From Paenibacillus tritici (GTDB lineage Bacteria > Bacillota > Bacilli > Paenibacillales > Paenibacillaceae), in contig NZ_JABMKX010000002.1 of NCBI RefSeq assembly GCF_013204885.1, positions 372,001 through 436,000 on the forward strand: a stretch of DNA of 64,000 nucleotides, written 5' to 3'. How positions within the stretch are numbered: the first letter of the stretch is position 1; each line of letters opens with the position of its first letter. Below, in pieces: positions 17,587 through 26,426 of this stretch. The notes beneath the pieces are model-generated. The model was not told the DNA's origin and did not search any database. It saw only the letters and a program-made list of their open reading frames with translations. The position numbers were made by a program, and so were the translations under genes.

Positions 17587-18426
17587 TTACCCTTTCACAC
17601 CGGACATGGTAATGCCCTGAATGTAATAGCGCTGCAGGAACAGAAACAGGATCAGGATCGGAACCGTGGAAATGGTGCTTGCGGCAAGAATCTTAGACCA
17701 ATCGGTTCCTTCCACTGAGGAGAACGTGGCAATGGCTACCTGGATCATCTGTTTCTTTTCGTCATTGATAACGATTAGAGGCCACAGATAGGAATCCCAG
17801 TTGCCAAGAAAGGTCATCAGCGCAAGGGTGATCATCGGCGGGACAGCCGCAGGCAAGACAATACTGGAGAAGGTCCGGGTCATCGAGGCTCCGTCGATTT
17901 TGGCCGCCTCCAGAATCTCATCGGGAATCTCCGCGAAGAACTGCCGCAGCAGAAAGATTCCGAACACAGACAGCATCGAAGGAATCACCAGCGCCTTATA
18001 AGAGTTCAGCCAGCCGAAATAATTCATCAGCAGATAGTTCGGGACCAGCGTTACTTCACCGGGAATAATCATCGCTGACATGAACAGGGCGAAGACAATC
18101 GCTTTGCCCCGGAAACGCAGCTTGGCAAAAGCGAACGCCGACATCGAATTCACCAGCAGCACCAGCAGGGTTACAATCCCTGCAACAAACAGTGTATTCG
18201 CGATATAGCGGAGAAACGGGTTGCCTTCACTGAAGATAACCTCTTTGAAGTTAGCCAGCGTTGGCTGGACAGGAACGAACAAATGAATATTCAGACTGGA
18301 GGAGTACTTGAACAATTCCTCATATGGGCGTAGTGAACCCGAGATCATCCAGAGGATTGGAATAATTGAAATAACAGCCAGAACGGTCATCACCGTATAC
18401 TTGGCAATGCTTGCAAAGCGGTTCAT
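17587..18426 (-). CDS. Sugar ABC transporter permease (MalG/CUT1 type), locus 1
   Basis: Inner-membrane permease of about 279 residues with six predicted membrane helices and the ATPase-docking EAA motif EILEAAKIDGAS. It forms the transport channel with the permease encoded just upstream. The start ATG at 18426 lies behind GGAGGT; the longer frame that begins at 18450 overlaps the previous stop and lacks a ribosome site. It is the last gene of a six-gene run (binding protein, kinase, regulator, GH32, permease, permease). No ATP-binding subunit is encoded here, as is usual for CUT1 systems energised by a shared MsmX-type ATPase. Substrate by context: fructo-oligosaccharides. Confidence 0.9.
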   Translation of the reverse strand: MNRFASIAKYTVMTVLAVISIIPILWMISGSLRPYEELFKYSSSLNIHLFVPVQPTLANFKEVIFSEGNPFLRYIANTLFVAGIVTLLVLLVNSMSAFAFAKLRFRGKAIVFALFMSAMIIPGEVTLVPNYLLMNYFGWLNSYKALVIPSMLSVFGIFLLRQFFAEIPDEILEAAKIDGASMTRTFSSIVLPAAVPPMITLALMTFLGNWDSYLWPLIVINDEKKQMIQVAIATFSSVEGTDWSKILAASTISTVPILILFLFLQRYYIQGITMSGVKG

Positions 18427-18449
18427 GTGGATACCTCCTAGTAGTCTCA

Positions 18450-19385
18450 TTAATGTTCCGCGTTCCGGAACAGTCTCATTTGCACGAGCGAGATGGCGAG
18501 AACAATCGCGAACAGAATAAAGGCGGCAGCGGTGCCGTAGCCCATCTGCATCTGCTGGAAGGCCATTTTATAAATATAATAGACTGCGGTTTCGGTAGCC
18601 CCGTTGGGTCCTCCACTGGTCAATACAAACACAAGGCCGGACAGCTTAATGGCATCAATGGTCGTCATAATCACCACGAAGGCCGTGGTACGGTTGAGCA
18701 AAGGAAGCGTAATGCGGAAGAACTGCTGTATTTTGGTAGCACCGTCTACCCGGGCCGCCTCGTATAAATCTTGCGGAATGTTGTTCAGTCCAGCCAGGAA
18801 GATAATCATGAAAAAACCTACGCCTTTCCATATTCCCAGCATGATCACACCGTTCATCGCCGTATCCGGGTTGGACAGGAAATTGGTAGTGGGCAGATGA
18901 AGTGTCTTCAGCACATTGTTCAGAATCCCGAATTCCTTGTTGTAGATCAGTTTGAACACCGTTGCGGCCACTGCCGTAGAAATGACTACCGGAATGAAAT
19001 AGAGTGTGCGGAACAGACCGGTAAGCTTGAACTTTTTCTGGATTAATAGTGCCAGGCCCAGTGAAATCGCGGTCTGAATCGGAATCACTACGATGGCAAA
19101 ATGAAACGAATGCCTGAGACTGGCCAGGAAATCCCTGTCCGTCATCAGAGACTTGTAATTGTCCAGCCCGATGAAGCTGCGGGTCGATCCTACCAGGTTA
19201 TAATTCTGAAAGCTGATCACAAAGGCTTGCAGCATCGGATAGAACACAAAGATGAGCAGCAAAGCAAAGGAAGGCAGCACGAACCACCAGGCGGTTATTT
19301 CTTCTCCCCGCAGAAACCGGCGGGGCTTTTTGCTGGATGGGGCAGTTTTGGAGGCAGACTCAGCTGCCGCTGTAACGCTTGTCAT
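18450..19385 (-). CDS. Sugar ABC transporter permease (MalF/UgpA type), locus 1
   Basis: Permease of about 311 residues with a cytosolic Lys/Pro-rich N terminus, then six membrane helices and the EAA motif DLYEAARVDGATK. It pairs with the following permease. The ATG at 19385 after TGGAGTG is chosen over a TTG seven codons upstream. The gene starts 17 bases after the GH32 stop, and its own stop is 23 bases before the next start, so the three are co-transcribed. It would import the products of the extracellular GH32 enzyme. Confidence 0.9.
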   Translation of the reverse strand: MTSVTAAAESASKTAPSSKKPRRFLRGEEITAWWFVLPSFALLLIFVFYPMLQAFVISFQNYNLVGSTRSFIGLDNYKSLMTDRDFLASLRHSFHFAIVVIPIQTAISLGLALLIQKKFKLTGLFRTLYFIPVVISTAVAATVFKLIYNKEFGILNNVLKTLHLPTTNFLSNPDTAMNGVIMLGIWKGVGFFMIIFLAGLNNIPQDLYEAARVDGATKIQQFFRITLPLLNRTTAFVVIMTTIDAIKLSGLVFVLTSGGPNGATETAVYYIYKMAFQQMQMGYGTAAAFILFAIVLAISLVQMRLFRNAEH

Positions 19386-19402
19386 GATCTTTTCACTCCA
19401 TT

Positions 19403-21316
19403 TCAATCCGGTTTATAGACGTACACGTTCATTACGGCATAGATTTGCCCGCCCGGGGCAAGGGCTTTAATCTCCGTCTGGCCTTCCTTCAGCCCCTTTA
19501 CGACAGCGGATGTTCCGGCACGGCTCTCCACCTGTGCAACGGCCTCATCACTCGACACCCAAGTAAGATCCTGGGGAGCTGTTAGCGGAACGACCGCCGC
19601 TGCCGCTTCCACAGTGCCGCCAAGCGGAACATCCACACTAGATTGGCTAAGCAGGACTCGAAGCGGTTCCGAGCCGTCAGGCTCCTCATTCCGCCATACA
19701 CTGGCCATCGGATACATGACGGCCTGGTCCAGCATCACATCCCCTTTTTTCACATACAGCTCCAATCCATTGCTGGTAGCCTCCGGGAAAAGAATACTGG
19801 AAACCACAGTCTCGCCGTCTGCGCCGAACACCTCCAGCGTCGATTCATCCACATAGATATGCAGCCTGACTTTACCATTCACCGCTCTTAAGGGCGCCTG
19901 GACCGTTTCGGCAAACCCGGCTTCAAATGAACTGTCGCCTGATTGGGTTCGATCCACCGTTAGCGTTGAATTCGCGTTGTTATACGATATATTGGTCTCC
20001 TGATCTGCACCTTTTCTCAGTTTGATTCCGAATTCCGCCTCCCCCTTCACGGTGAACTCGGTATCGAGTTCATAGGAGGTCCCGTGCAGACCGGCCAGTG
20101 GATTGCTGCCTGGCTCTAGCCGCTGGGGTTCCAGCTTGACCGCTTGGCCACGCAAGGCTTCCAGCTCTTGCACCGGCTGCTGGACGAGGCGCAATCCCTC
20201 ACCGGGAATGTCGCGCAGCTTCAGCTCCCGCGGCAGCGACAAATTCCCTTTCCACGGAGCGCTTGGCATCGAGAACGGATAGCGCCAATTGGACATCCAG
20301 CCGGCATAGATCCGGCGGCCGTCACTCTGCGGAATATCCGAGTAGGACACTGCGGCGTAGAAGTCTTTTCCGTAATCGGTCCACAGCACTTTGGAGGGCT
20401 CATTCCCGTTCTTGAATGTCTGTCCGTCAAAGCTGCCGATGAAATATTGCGCCGCCGAGCCACGGGTTGAGCTGTTATTGCCGATGCTGAGCGCCAGCAC
20501 CCACCGGGTCTCCTTGCTGCCTTCCACGGGAAGCTCAAACAGATCCGGACATTCCCAGACGGCGGCGTGTGAGCCCTGATCGGCGCCGAATTCGCTCGTC
20601 ATCTGCCAGGTCTTCAGGTCTGGAGAGGAATAGAATCTCACCCGGTTGTCCACCGAGACAACCATCACCCAAGCGTGCGAAGGCTCATGCCAGAACACCT
20701 TGGGATCTCTGAAATCCTTCAGTCCCGGATTAGGAATCACGGGATTGCCCTCATATTTGATCCAGGTGCGTCCTTTATCAGAACTGTACGCCAGGCTCTG
20801 CGACTGCATTCCCCCTTTGAAATGGGTGAAGATCGCAACCAGTCCTGCTTCACCGCCAAAAAAACCGCTCGTATCCTTCCAGTCCACCACGGCGCTGCCT
20901 GACCAAATCTCCCCGAGCGAATCGCGCAGGAGCGCTACCGGCAGATGCTGCCAGTGGATCAGATCCGTGCTGACGGCGTGACCCCACTGGCCGCTGTTCT
21001 GGTAGAACTGGTGATATTCACCTTCGAAATAAACCATTCCATTCGGATCGCTCATATTCCCGCTTTCCGGCGACAGATGATACTGCGGGCGGTATAGCTC
21101 CGTGTAGTAATTGGGATCATCAGAAAACTGAAAGGCTGCAGGTTCAGTATTAGAGATCGCATTGGACGGAGTTTTAGAATCAGAAGTATTGCTGCTATGA
21201 TTGCCGTTGCCGCCAATAGTGCACCCTGCGATAACCAGCAGTACTACAGCCGCACACGCCAGTTTGCTTATAGTTTTGCTCTCTTTATGCGCTTGCTTCT
21301 CCCCGGAAACATTCAT
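19403..21316 (-). CDS. Lipoprotein GH32 beta-fructosidase (levanase/inulinase type) with C-terminal BIG2-like domain
   Basis: Surface-anchored enzyme of 637 residues that hydrolyses beta-fructans or sucrose-type links. Lipobox VIAGC gives lipidated C32. GH32 marks are complete: nucleophile motif SDPNG (D90), transition-state motif FRDP (203-205) and acid motif WECPDLF (E255). A beta-sandwich follows the five-bladed propeller, then a C-terminal bacterial Ig-like (BIG2) module of about 75 residues (VSSDEAVAQVE). The ATG at 21316 behind AGGAG with an 8-base gap gives the proper lipoprotein signal; the frame upstream does not. Placed between the YesN regulator and the permeases in one operon, it would supply fructose oligomers to the transporter. 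Exo or endo action cannot be told from the sequence. Confidence 0.92.
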   Translation of the reverse strand: MNVSGEKQAHKESKTISKLACAAVVLLVIAGCTIGGNGNHSSNTSDSKTPSNAISNTEPAAFQFSDDPNYYTELYRPQYHLSPESGNMSDPNGMVYFEGEYHQFYQNSGQWGHAVSTDLIHWQHLPVALLRDSLGEIWSGSAVVDWKDTSGFFGGEAGLVAIFTHFKGGMQSQSLAYSSDKGRTWIKYEGNPVIPNPGLKDFRDPKVFWHEPSHAWVMVVSVDNRVRFYSSPDLKTWQMTSEFGADQGSHAAVWECPDLFELPVEGSKETRWVLALSIGNNSSTRGSAAQYFIGSFDGQTFKNGNEPSKVLWTDYGKDFYAAVSYSDIPQSDGRRIYAGWMSNWRYPFSMPSAPWKGNLSLPRELKLRDIPGEGLRLVQQPVQELEALRGQAVKLEPQRLEPGSNPLAGLHGTSYELDTEFTVKGEAEFGIKLRKGADQETNISYNNANSTLTVDRTQSGDSSFEAGFAETVQAPLRAVNGKVRLHIYVDESTLEVFGADGETVVSSILFPEATSNGLELYVKKGDVMLDQAVMYPMASVWRNEEPDGSEPLRVLLSQSSVDVPLGGTVEAAAAVVPLTAPQDLTWVSSDEAVAQVESRAGTSAVVKGLKEGQTEIKALAPGGQIYAVMNVYVYKPD

Positions 21317-21411
21317 GCTGCATACTCCTATTCCTTGTTTGGTTGACACTATTGTAGCTGAACGGCCAGAGAAATTATTTCAATATGATCGGCTCAGAAG
21401 TTGTGATGTTC

Positions 21412-23031
21412 TCAGGGGTGATTCTTCAAATACCATTCACGGTATTCCTTGGGGCTTTTGCCGCTGTTTTTCTTGAAAGAGGTACTGAAATAGCTGGAAC
21501 TGGAATAGCCGACAAGCATGGCGATATCGGTCAGCTTCAGTTCGTTCTCTTGCAAAAGCTGCTCCGCCTTGGTCATTCTCAGCTTGGTGACATAGTCGCT
21601 GAACGTAATGCCCACATGCTGCTTGAACAGCCCGGATAAATAGGTCTCATTCAGATGAAACATTTCGGCGAGGGAAGAAAGCGCCAGCTCGTAAGAGAAA
21701 TTCTCCTCCACGTATTTCCTGACCGCTTCGACCATATGCTGTCCGCTGGAGAAGCGGAGCTTCTTCACTTCGCCCATGACAAGCTGCGCCAGCTCATCAA
21801 TCTGCCCCCGCACGCCTTCACGCGACTGGTAATCGGCAATGGTCATCTGACAGTTCCACAAATACTTCTGCAGCGCGGAGCCGCCGAGCTCGAACTTTTT
21901 GGCGATGGAGCTGAACATCAGCAGCATCCGCAGGGCCAGAAAGGTAAAAGCAAACATCGGCGTATCTCTTTCGCTGTTGAAAATAGTGTCAAGCTGCTGG
22001 CGGAAGGTGCTCATGTCCAAATTCTCAATCGCCTGCACCAGCTTCCGCTCCACCTCCGGGGTAAAAGCCTGCATAAGCTCCATCACTTGGCTCCGTTCGC
22101 CCGTTCCATCTTTATACACGGTGTTTTGGCTCCAGGACAGCATGCACGAAGCATAACCGTTCTTCAGCCGCTTGAGTCCATTCACTTCCTCGCCAATCCC
22201 CGTCACACATTCCAGCTTCAGATAACTGGCGATGTTTCGCTTCAGCTCTTCTACGAACCTGTCCGTTCGATCGGCATACTCCGGCTCCGGCTTCATAATA
22301 ATCAGCAAATACATCATCGCGGAATTGGCAACATCGCTGAATGGATAGATTCCTTTCCGCTTGGCAGCCGTCTCCCGGCATAACATCTGAAAAGCCAAAT
22401 TGAGCAGATCCCGGCGCTCCAGCCGGTCCGCCATCCGCCCCGCCGGCACTCTCATCTCCACAGCGACAAACTGCAGCTTCAGATCATCCGCTGTCAGCGG
22501 GGTCAGCTGGAGCTGCTGCAGCCGTTCCTTGATCGCCGCCAGGCTGTACCACTCGTCCTTGACCATTTGCAGCAAAAAATTCTCCTGCAGCAGCCGCAGC
22601 TGCTCATTTTTCTGCAGCAGAGCCTGCCGTGAGGCCTGCAGTTTTTGTTGCTCTTGTCTAATTTCTTCACCCAGCTTGCCAAGCAGCTCATTCAGTTCTG
22701 CGCGGGCTACCGGCTTCAGCAAATAATCCTTCACTCCAAGCTGTATGGCCGATTTCAGATAATCAAAGTCAGAGTATCCCGACAGCACAACCGTCCTCAG
22801 CAGCGGATACTTCGTTTTGCAGATACGGATAAATTCAATGCCGTCCATCTGCGGCATACGGATATCGGAGATGACGAGCTGCGGCAGCGGTCCCTGCTCC
22901 AGCAGCTGCAGCGCTTCATTGGCGCTTGAGGCCTCCGAGACCACCCGGAAGCCGGCGGCTTCCCAGTCGATTTTGGCTTTGATACTGTTGCGGACCCCCT
23001 TCTCATCATCCACCAGCATAATGTCATACAT
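21412..23031 (-). CDS. YesN-type response regulator, locus 1
   Basis: Response regulator of 539 residues with a receiver (D8/D9, phospho-acceptor D56 in ISDIRMP, lysine in YLLKPVA), a long central region with a glutamine-rich coiled segment (about 125-165), and a C-terminal AraC double helix-turn-helix ending in YSSSSYFSTSFKKNSG. The ATG at 23031 follows AGAGGTGA with a 6-base gap. The kinase gene upstream ends six bases before this start. It probably activates the promoter in front of the binding-protein gene at 26237. Confidence 0.92.
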   Translation of the reverse strand: MYDIMLVDDEKGVRNSIKAKIDWEAAGFRVVSEASSANEALQLLEQGPLPQLVISDIRMPQMDGIEFIRICKTKYPLLRTVVLSGYSDFDYLKSAIQLGVKDYLLKPVARAELNELLGKLGEEIRQEQQKLQASRQALLQKNEQLRLLQENFLLQMVKDEWYSLAAIKERLQQLQLTPLTADDLKLQFVAVEMRVPAGRMADRLERRDLLNLAFQMLCRETAAKRKGIYPFSDVANSAMMYLLIIMKPEPEYADRTDRFVEELKRNIASYLKLECVTGIGEEVNGLKRLKNGYASCMLSWSQNTVYKDGTGERSQVMELMQAFTPEVERKLVQAIENLDMSTFRQQLDTIFNSERDTPMFAFTFLALRMLLMFSSIAKKFELGGSALQKYLWNCQMTIADYQSREGVRGQIDELAQLVMGEVKKLRFSSGQHMVEAVRKYVEENFSYELALSSLAEMFHLNETYLSGLFKQHVGITFSDYVTKLRMTKAEQLLQENELKLTDIAMLVGYSSSSYFSTSFKKNSGKSPKEYREWYLKNHP

Positions 23032-23036
23032 AATAA

Positions 23037-24818
23037 TCACCTCTCTATCAGCGGCAGCTTCAGTGTAATAGTTGTTCCTGTATTTAGCTTCGAATCAAGC
23101 ACGGCTTCAAACTGTCCGCCGTAATACAGACGGCAGCGGGAGAGCACATTGCGTAGTCCGATGCTGTCCCCTTTATGATTTAAGATTCCCACACTGTCCC
23201 TAAGCTCCGTATCGGCAAGAATGCTGGCGATCAGTTCCGGTGTCATTCCTGAACCGTTATCCTGAATCTGCAGGTGCAGGCGCTCTCCACACACACTGGA
23301 GGTGATCGCCACTTCGGCGATTCCCCCTTTTTCCAGGCTGTACTTCACCGCATTCTCCACCAGCGGCTGCAGAATGAACTTGGCGATGAGCAGCTGATCC
23401 GCGGCGGAATCCTCCCGGACCTCCACCATCAGATGATCCTCATGCCGCAGCTTTAGGAGGAACAGGTAGTCACGGATATAGCCAAGCTCCTCGCTGACTT
23501 GTACCAGATCCGTATCGAGACTCAGCGAATAACGCATCATTTTACCCAGCGCTTCCGTAGCGTCCATGACCAGATCCTCCCGTTTCATCGCCGCCAGACC
23601 GCTGATGATCTCCAATGTATTGTTGTAAAAATGCGGATTGATCTGCAGCAGGAGCGCTTTGTATTCGGCATTTTTCCGGCGCAGATTGGTCTCGAATTCC
23701 GTCTCGATCAGATACTTCAGCTGACGGGTCATCTGCTCAAATACACCGGCCACATAGTCCACTTCGCTCTGCCGCGATCTAACCTTGGGCATATCCTTCA
23801 TCGCCAGCTCGAACTGCCCGTTTCTCACATGCCGCATGGCCCGGGCCATGGCACTTAATGGCTTCGTTATGCCGGTAGAGAGCCACAGCGCCACAATAAT
23901 GACAAGGATCAGCAGCACAAAGCTGGCAAGGAGCAGCGTTTCTTTGAGCCTGGTGATGGTCGCATACAGCTCCGCCTCCGGCACCTCGCCGACGATCAGC
24001 CAGTTCTGTGCAGGCAGCCTGCGGTAAAAGAACAGATAGTCGGTCCCCCCTTGGTGAAGCGGGAAAATGCCGCTGGTCTGTCCACCACTCTGTTTCTGCA
24101 CAGTAGCAAGCCCGTCTCTAAGCAGCCCCTCAGCTCCTGTCAGATCCTGATTAAGTACACTGAGGCCTTCAGCCGTCAGCAGGAAGGCTTTGCCGCTTTT
24201 ACCGAAGCTGATTTTATCCAAATCCTGGCGCAGCAGCACCGTAGGATAATTGAGTTTGATTACTCCAACATCCTTAAAGGACTGGAGCTGCACCAAAGGA
24301 AGCACAAGACTATTGATCTCGCGCGAACGTATGCTGTCGTCGGCCTGATCCTTGTCCTTATGAGCCTGCGTCCAGCGTACGTCCTGCTCCTTAAACTGGC
24401 TGTACCAACTGCTCTTCAGGTAGCTCAGGTCCTGGGTCCATAACCCGCCCTTTCCCTCCGCAAACGTGGAAATGGAAATCACATTCGAATTATTGATCGC
24501 ATAAGAGGATAACAGCTCCCGCAGCTTTTGCTTGGCCAGATACTTGTCCCCATTGGTGCTCTCATCGTTCAGATCGGCGGTTATCCATTCCTGTGTGATG
24601 TCGCTGCTCAGCACCTGGTTGCCCATATCCTCAATCTGCGTCAGCAGTGTGCTGACATGGGAGGCAAATTGGTCTATGGTTTGCAGTGTGGAGGTCTGGG
24701 TAGATTTACGGATCTGCTCCGACGATTCCTTGCTGAGGATGAAGACAACCGCCGTAATCGGAAGGATCAGCAGGATCGAAAAAGCCCACATCAATCTGCT
24801 GCGTAACGAGTAGAACAT
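23037..24818 (-). CDS. YesM-type sensor histidine kinase, locus 1
   Basis: Sensor kinase of 593 residues with an N-terminal membrane helix (about 8-28), a large extracellular sensing region, a second helix (about 293-315), HAMP, and the kinase core with QINPHFYNNTLE (His near 396) and LVENAVKYS / DNGSGMT. Partner of the regulator six bases downstream. It sits inside the transport operon, between the binding-protein gene and the GH32 gene, instead of upstream of it as in locus 2. The ATG at 24818 follows AAGGGGTG. Confidence 0.92.
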   Translation of the reverse strand: MFYSLRSRLMWAFSILLILPITAVVFILSKESSEQIRKSTQTSTLQTIDQFASHVSTLLTQIEDMGNQVLSSDITQEWITADLNDESTNGDKYLAKQKLRELLSSYAINNSNVISISTFAEGKGGLWTQDLSYLKSSWYSQFKEQDVRWTQAHKDKDQADDSIRSREINSLVLPLVQLQSFKDVGVIKLNYPTVLLRQDLDKISFGKSGKAFLLTAEGLSVLNQDLTGAEGLLRDGLATVQKQSGGQTSGIFPLHQGGTDYLFFYRRLPAQNWLIVGEVPEAELYATITRLKETLLLASFVLLILVIIVALWLSTGITKPLSAMARAMRHVRNGQFELAMKDMPKVRSRQSEVDYVAGVFEQMTRQLKYLIETEFETNLRRKNAEYKALLLQINPHFYNNTLEIISGLAAMKREDLVMDATEALGKMMRYSLSLDTDLVQVSEELGYIRDYLFLLKLRHEDHLMVEVREDSAADQLLIAKFILQPLVENAVKYSLEKGGIAEVAITSSVCGERLHLQIQDNGSGMTPELIASILADTELRDSVGILNHKGDSIGLRNVLSRCRLYYGGQFEAVLDSKLNTGTTITLKLPLIER

Positions 24819-24846
24819 GACAACCGCACCCCTTACTACAAGTGGA

Positions 24847-24886
24847 AACGGCTTAGCCGCCCTTTGGTTAAAGGGCGGCTGCCGTT
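24847..24886 (-). terminator. Hairpin after the binding-protein gene (attenuator)
   Basis: Stem AGCCGCCCTTT/AAAGGGCGGCT with a 4-base loop, extended by outer arms AACGGC/GCCGTT. It lies between the binding-protein stop and the kinase start and lacks a good T-run on the minus strand. A hairpin here typically stabilises or partly terminates the message, so that binding protein is made in excess over the downstream genes. Confidence 0.55.
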
Positions 24887-24908
24887 TCTGTAATGTTTGG
24901 AAATTGTA

Positions 24909-26237
24909 TTATTTTTGCGGCAGATCTGCATATGCCTTGTCAATTTTTTTGATGGCGTCGGCAATGGCTGCATCCGCGTTGCGTCCGGCGATGGTCACTT
25001 CCTCAATCATCTTGTTTACCGCTTCGGACATTTGCGGGAAGACCGGTGTAATCGGACGCGGTCTGCCGAATTTCTGATTCTGTACGACAAAGATATTCTT
25101 CGGATATTGACCCAGCTCAGGGAACTCGTTGGCTACCGAATAGCGGGCCGGAATATCTTTTGTGATGGAGCAATAGGTCTTAGCCCCTTCAGAACCCGTC
25201 ACCCAGTTTACAAACTGCCAGGCAGCATCGGCATTCTTACTCTTCGAGGAAATGGCCAGCGACCAGCTTCCGTTCGCGACAGCCTGCTGGGTTTCCTTCG
25301 GAAGCGGGGCGATATCATAATCTTCACCTAATTTGAAATTAGGGAACTTGTCGGCATAATTGCCCAGTGACCAGGAGCCGTCCACCGTCATCGCCAGCTG
25401 GTTGTTCGGGAACGGATCTGGCGGGTATTCCAGGGAGGACACTTTATCTTTATTATACAGGTCGGAGAAGAATTGCAACGCCTTTTTGGTCTCCGGCTTA
25501 TCCAGGTAACCTTTGGAAGTTGTTCCATCCGGGCTCATGATCTCGCCGCCAAACTGCCAAATAATCGGATATTTAAAGTAGGCTGCTGTTCCTGCATTAC
25601 CGAAGCCCTGCGCCGGATCAATGCCGTACACGCCTTTGGCCGGGTCGTTAAGCTTTTTAGCTGCATCCAGCACCTGATCCCAAGTCCAAGGCTCTTCCGG
25701 GTTCTTGGAGGGAAGAGGAATTCCCTTCGCTTCAAACATTTTTTTATTATAAAAAAGAGCAATGGAGGATTCGGTGAGCGGAGCCATGTAAATTTCATTA
25801 TTATAGGTGTACGTGGCAATGGTCGATTTCGGAATATCCTCCAGGTTGCCATTCTTCTTGAAATAGGCGGTCAGCGGCTGTAAAGCACCCGCCTGGGCGT
25901 AAGATGCCATATTCGGGCCGTCGACGGCCATAATATCAGGGGGACTGCCCGAAGCAATGGATGTTCTCAGCTTGGTATCGTAATCGGCATACGGAATCGG
26001 ACTCATCTCAACCTTTATATTAGGATGTGCTTCATTAAATGAGGCCACCAGCTTGTCATAGGCTGAATTCTCGGCGTCATTGCCCGAGTTTCTCCAGAAT
26101 GTGAGCGACACCTTCTCTTCTTTGGGTGCCGACGAACTTCCCGCCTCCGGCTGCGCGTTATCCCCTTTGCTTCCACATCCGGCGAGCAGTCCGCATGCCA
26201 ACATTGCGCTTAGTACCACTTTACTCTTACTGTTCAA
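24909..26237 (-). CDS. Sugar-binding lipoprotein of ABC transporter, locus 1
   Basis: Extracellular solute-binding protein family 1, 442 residues, with lipobox LLAGC (C21) and a short acidic linker. The fold marks (SLTFWRNSGND, AHPNIKVEMSPIPY, GSPPDIMAVDG, FYNKKMFEAKG, AMTVDGSW) are those of CUT1 binding proteins. The start is a TTG at 26237 placed about 7 bases after GGGGAGGG. It is the first gene of a six-gene operon and follows the terminator of locus 2. A cre-like site lies about 30 bases upstream of the start, so CcpA repression is likely. The substrate is inferred as fructan oligomers from the GH32 gene in the same operon. Confidence 0.92.
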   Translation of the reverse strand: MNSKSKVVLSAMLACGLLAGCGSKGDNAQPEAGSSSAPKEEKVSLTFWRNSGNDAENSAYDKLVASFNEAHPNIKVEMSPIPYADYDTKLRTSIASGSPPDIMAVDGPNMASYAQAGALQPLTAYFKKNGNLEDIPKSTIATYTYNNEIYMAPLTESSIALFYNKKMFEAKGIPLPSKNPEEPWTWDQVLDAAKKLNDPAKGVYGIDPAQGFGNAGTAAYFKYPIIWQFGGEIMSPDGTTSKGYLDKPETKKALQFFSDLYNKDKVSSLEYPPDPFPNNQLAMTVDGSWSLGNYADKFPNFKLGEDYDIAPLPKETQQAVANGSWSLAISSKSKNADAAWQFVNWVTGSEGAKTYCSITKDIPARYSVANEFPELGQYPKNIFVVQNQKFGRPRPITPVFPQMSEAVNKMIEEVTIAGRNADAAIADAIKKIDKAYADLPQK

Positions 26238-26266
26238 TAATGCCCTCCCCTTTCATCTACTGTCTA

Positions 26267-26282
26267 CTGTCTGCGCTTACAA
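26267..26282 (-). promoter_or_regulatory. cre-like site (CcpA) upstream of locus 1
   Basis: On the minus strand TTGTAAGCGCAGACAG fits the Bacillus consensus WTGNAANCGNWNNCAW at all but the last base. It lies between a GATAAT-like -10 box (26289-26294) and the start codon, where CcpA would block elongation. Confidence 0.6.
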
Positions 26283-26370
26283 CTGAATATTATCAAACAT
26301 GCCCGATGATAAAATTCATTATTCTCTGCACTGAGCTTTTAAAATGTTCGGTATTTCTATCTAATACTAA

Positions 26371-26410
26371 AAAACCTCCGTCTGCCATCACAAAGTGGCA
26401 ACCGGAGGTT
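26371..26410 (-). terminator. Terminator of locus 2
   Basis: Arms AACCTCCG (26373-26380) and CGGAGGTT (26403-26410) with an inner TGCCA/TGGCA stem, followed on the minus strand by TTTTTTAG. It ends the GH172/GH32-like operon 17 bases after the last stop. Confidence 0.88.
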
Positions 26411-26426
26411 CTTTTGAATTATTATT

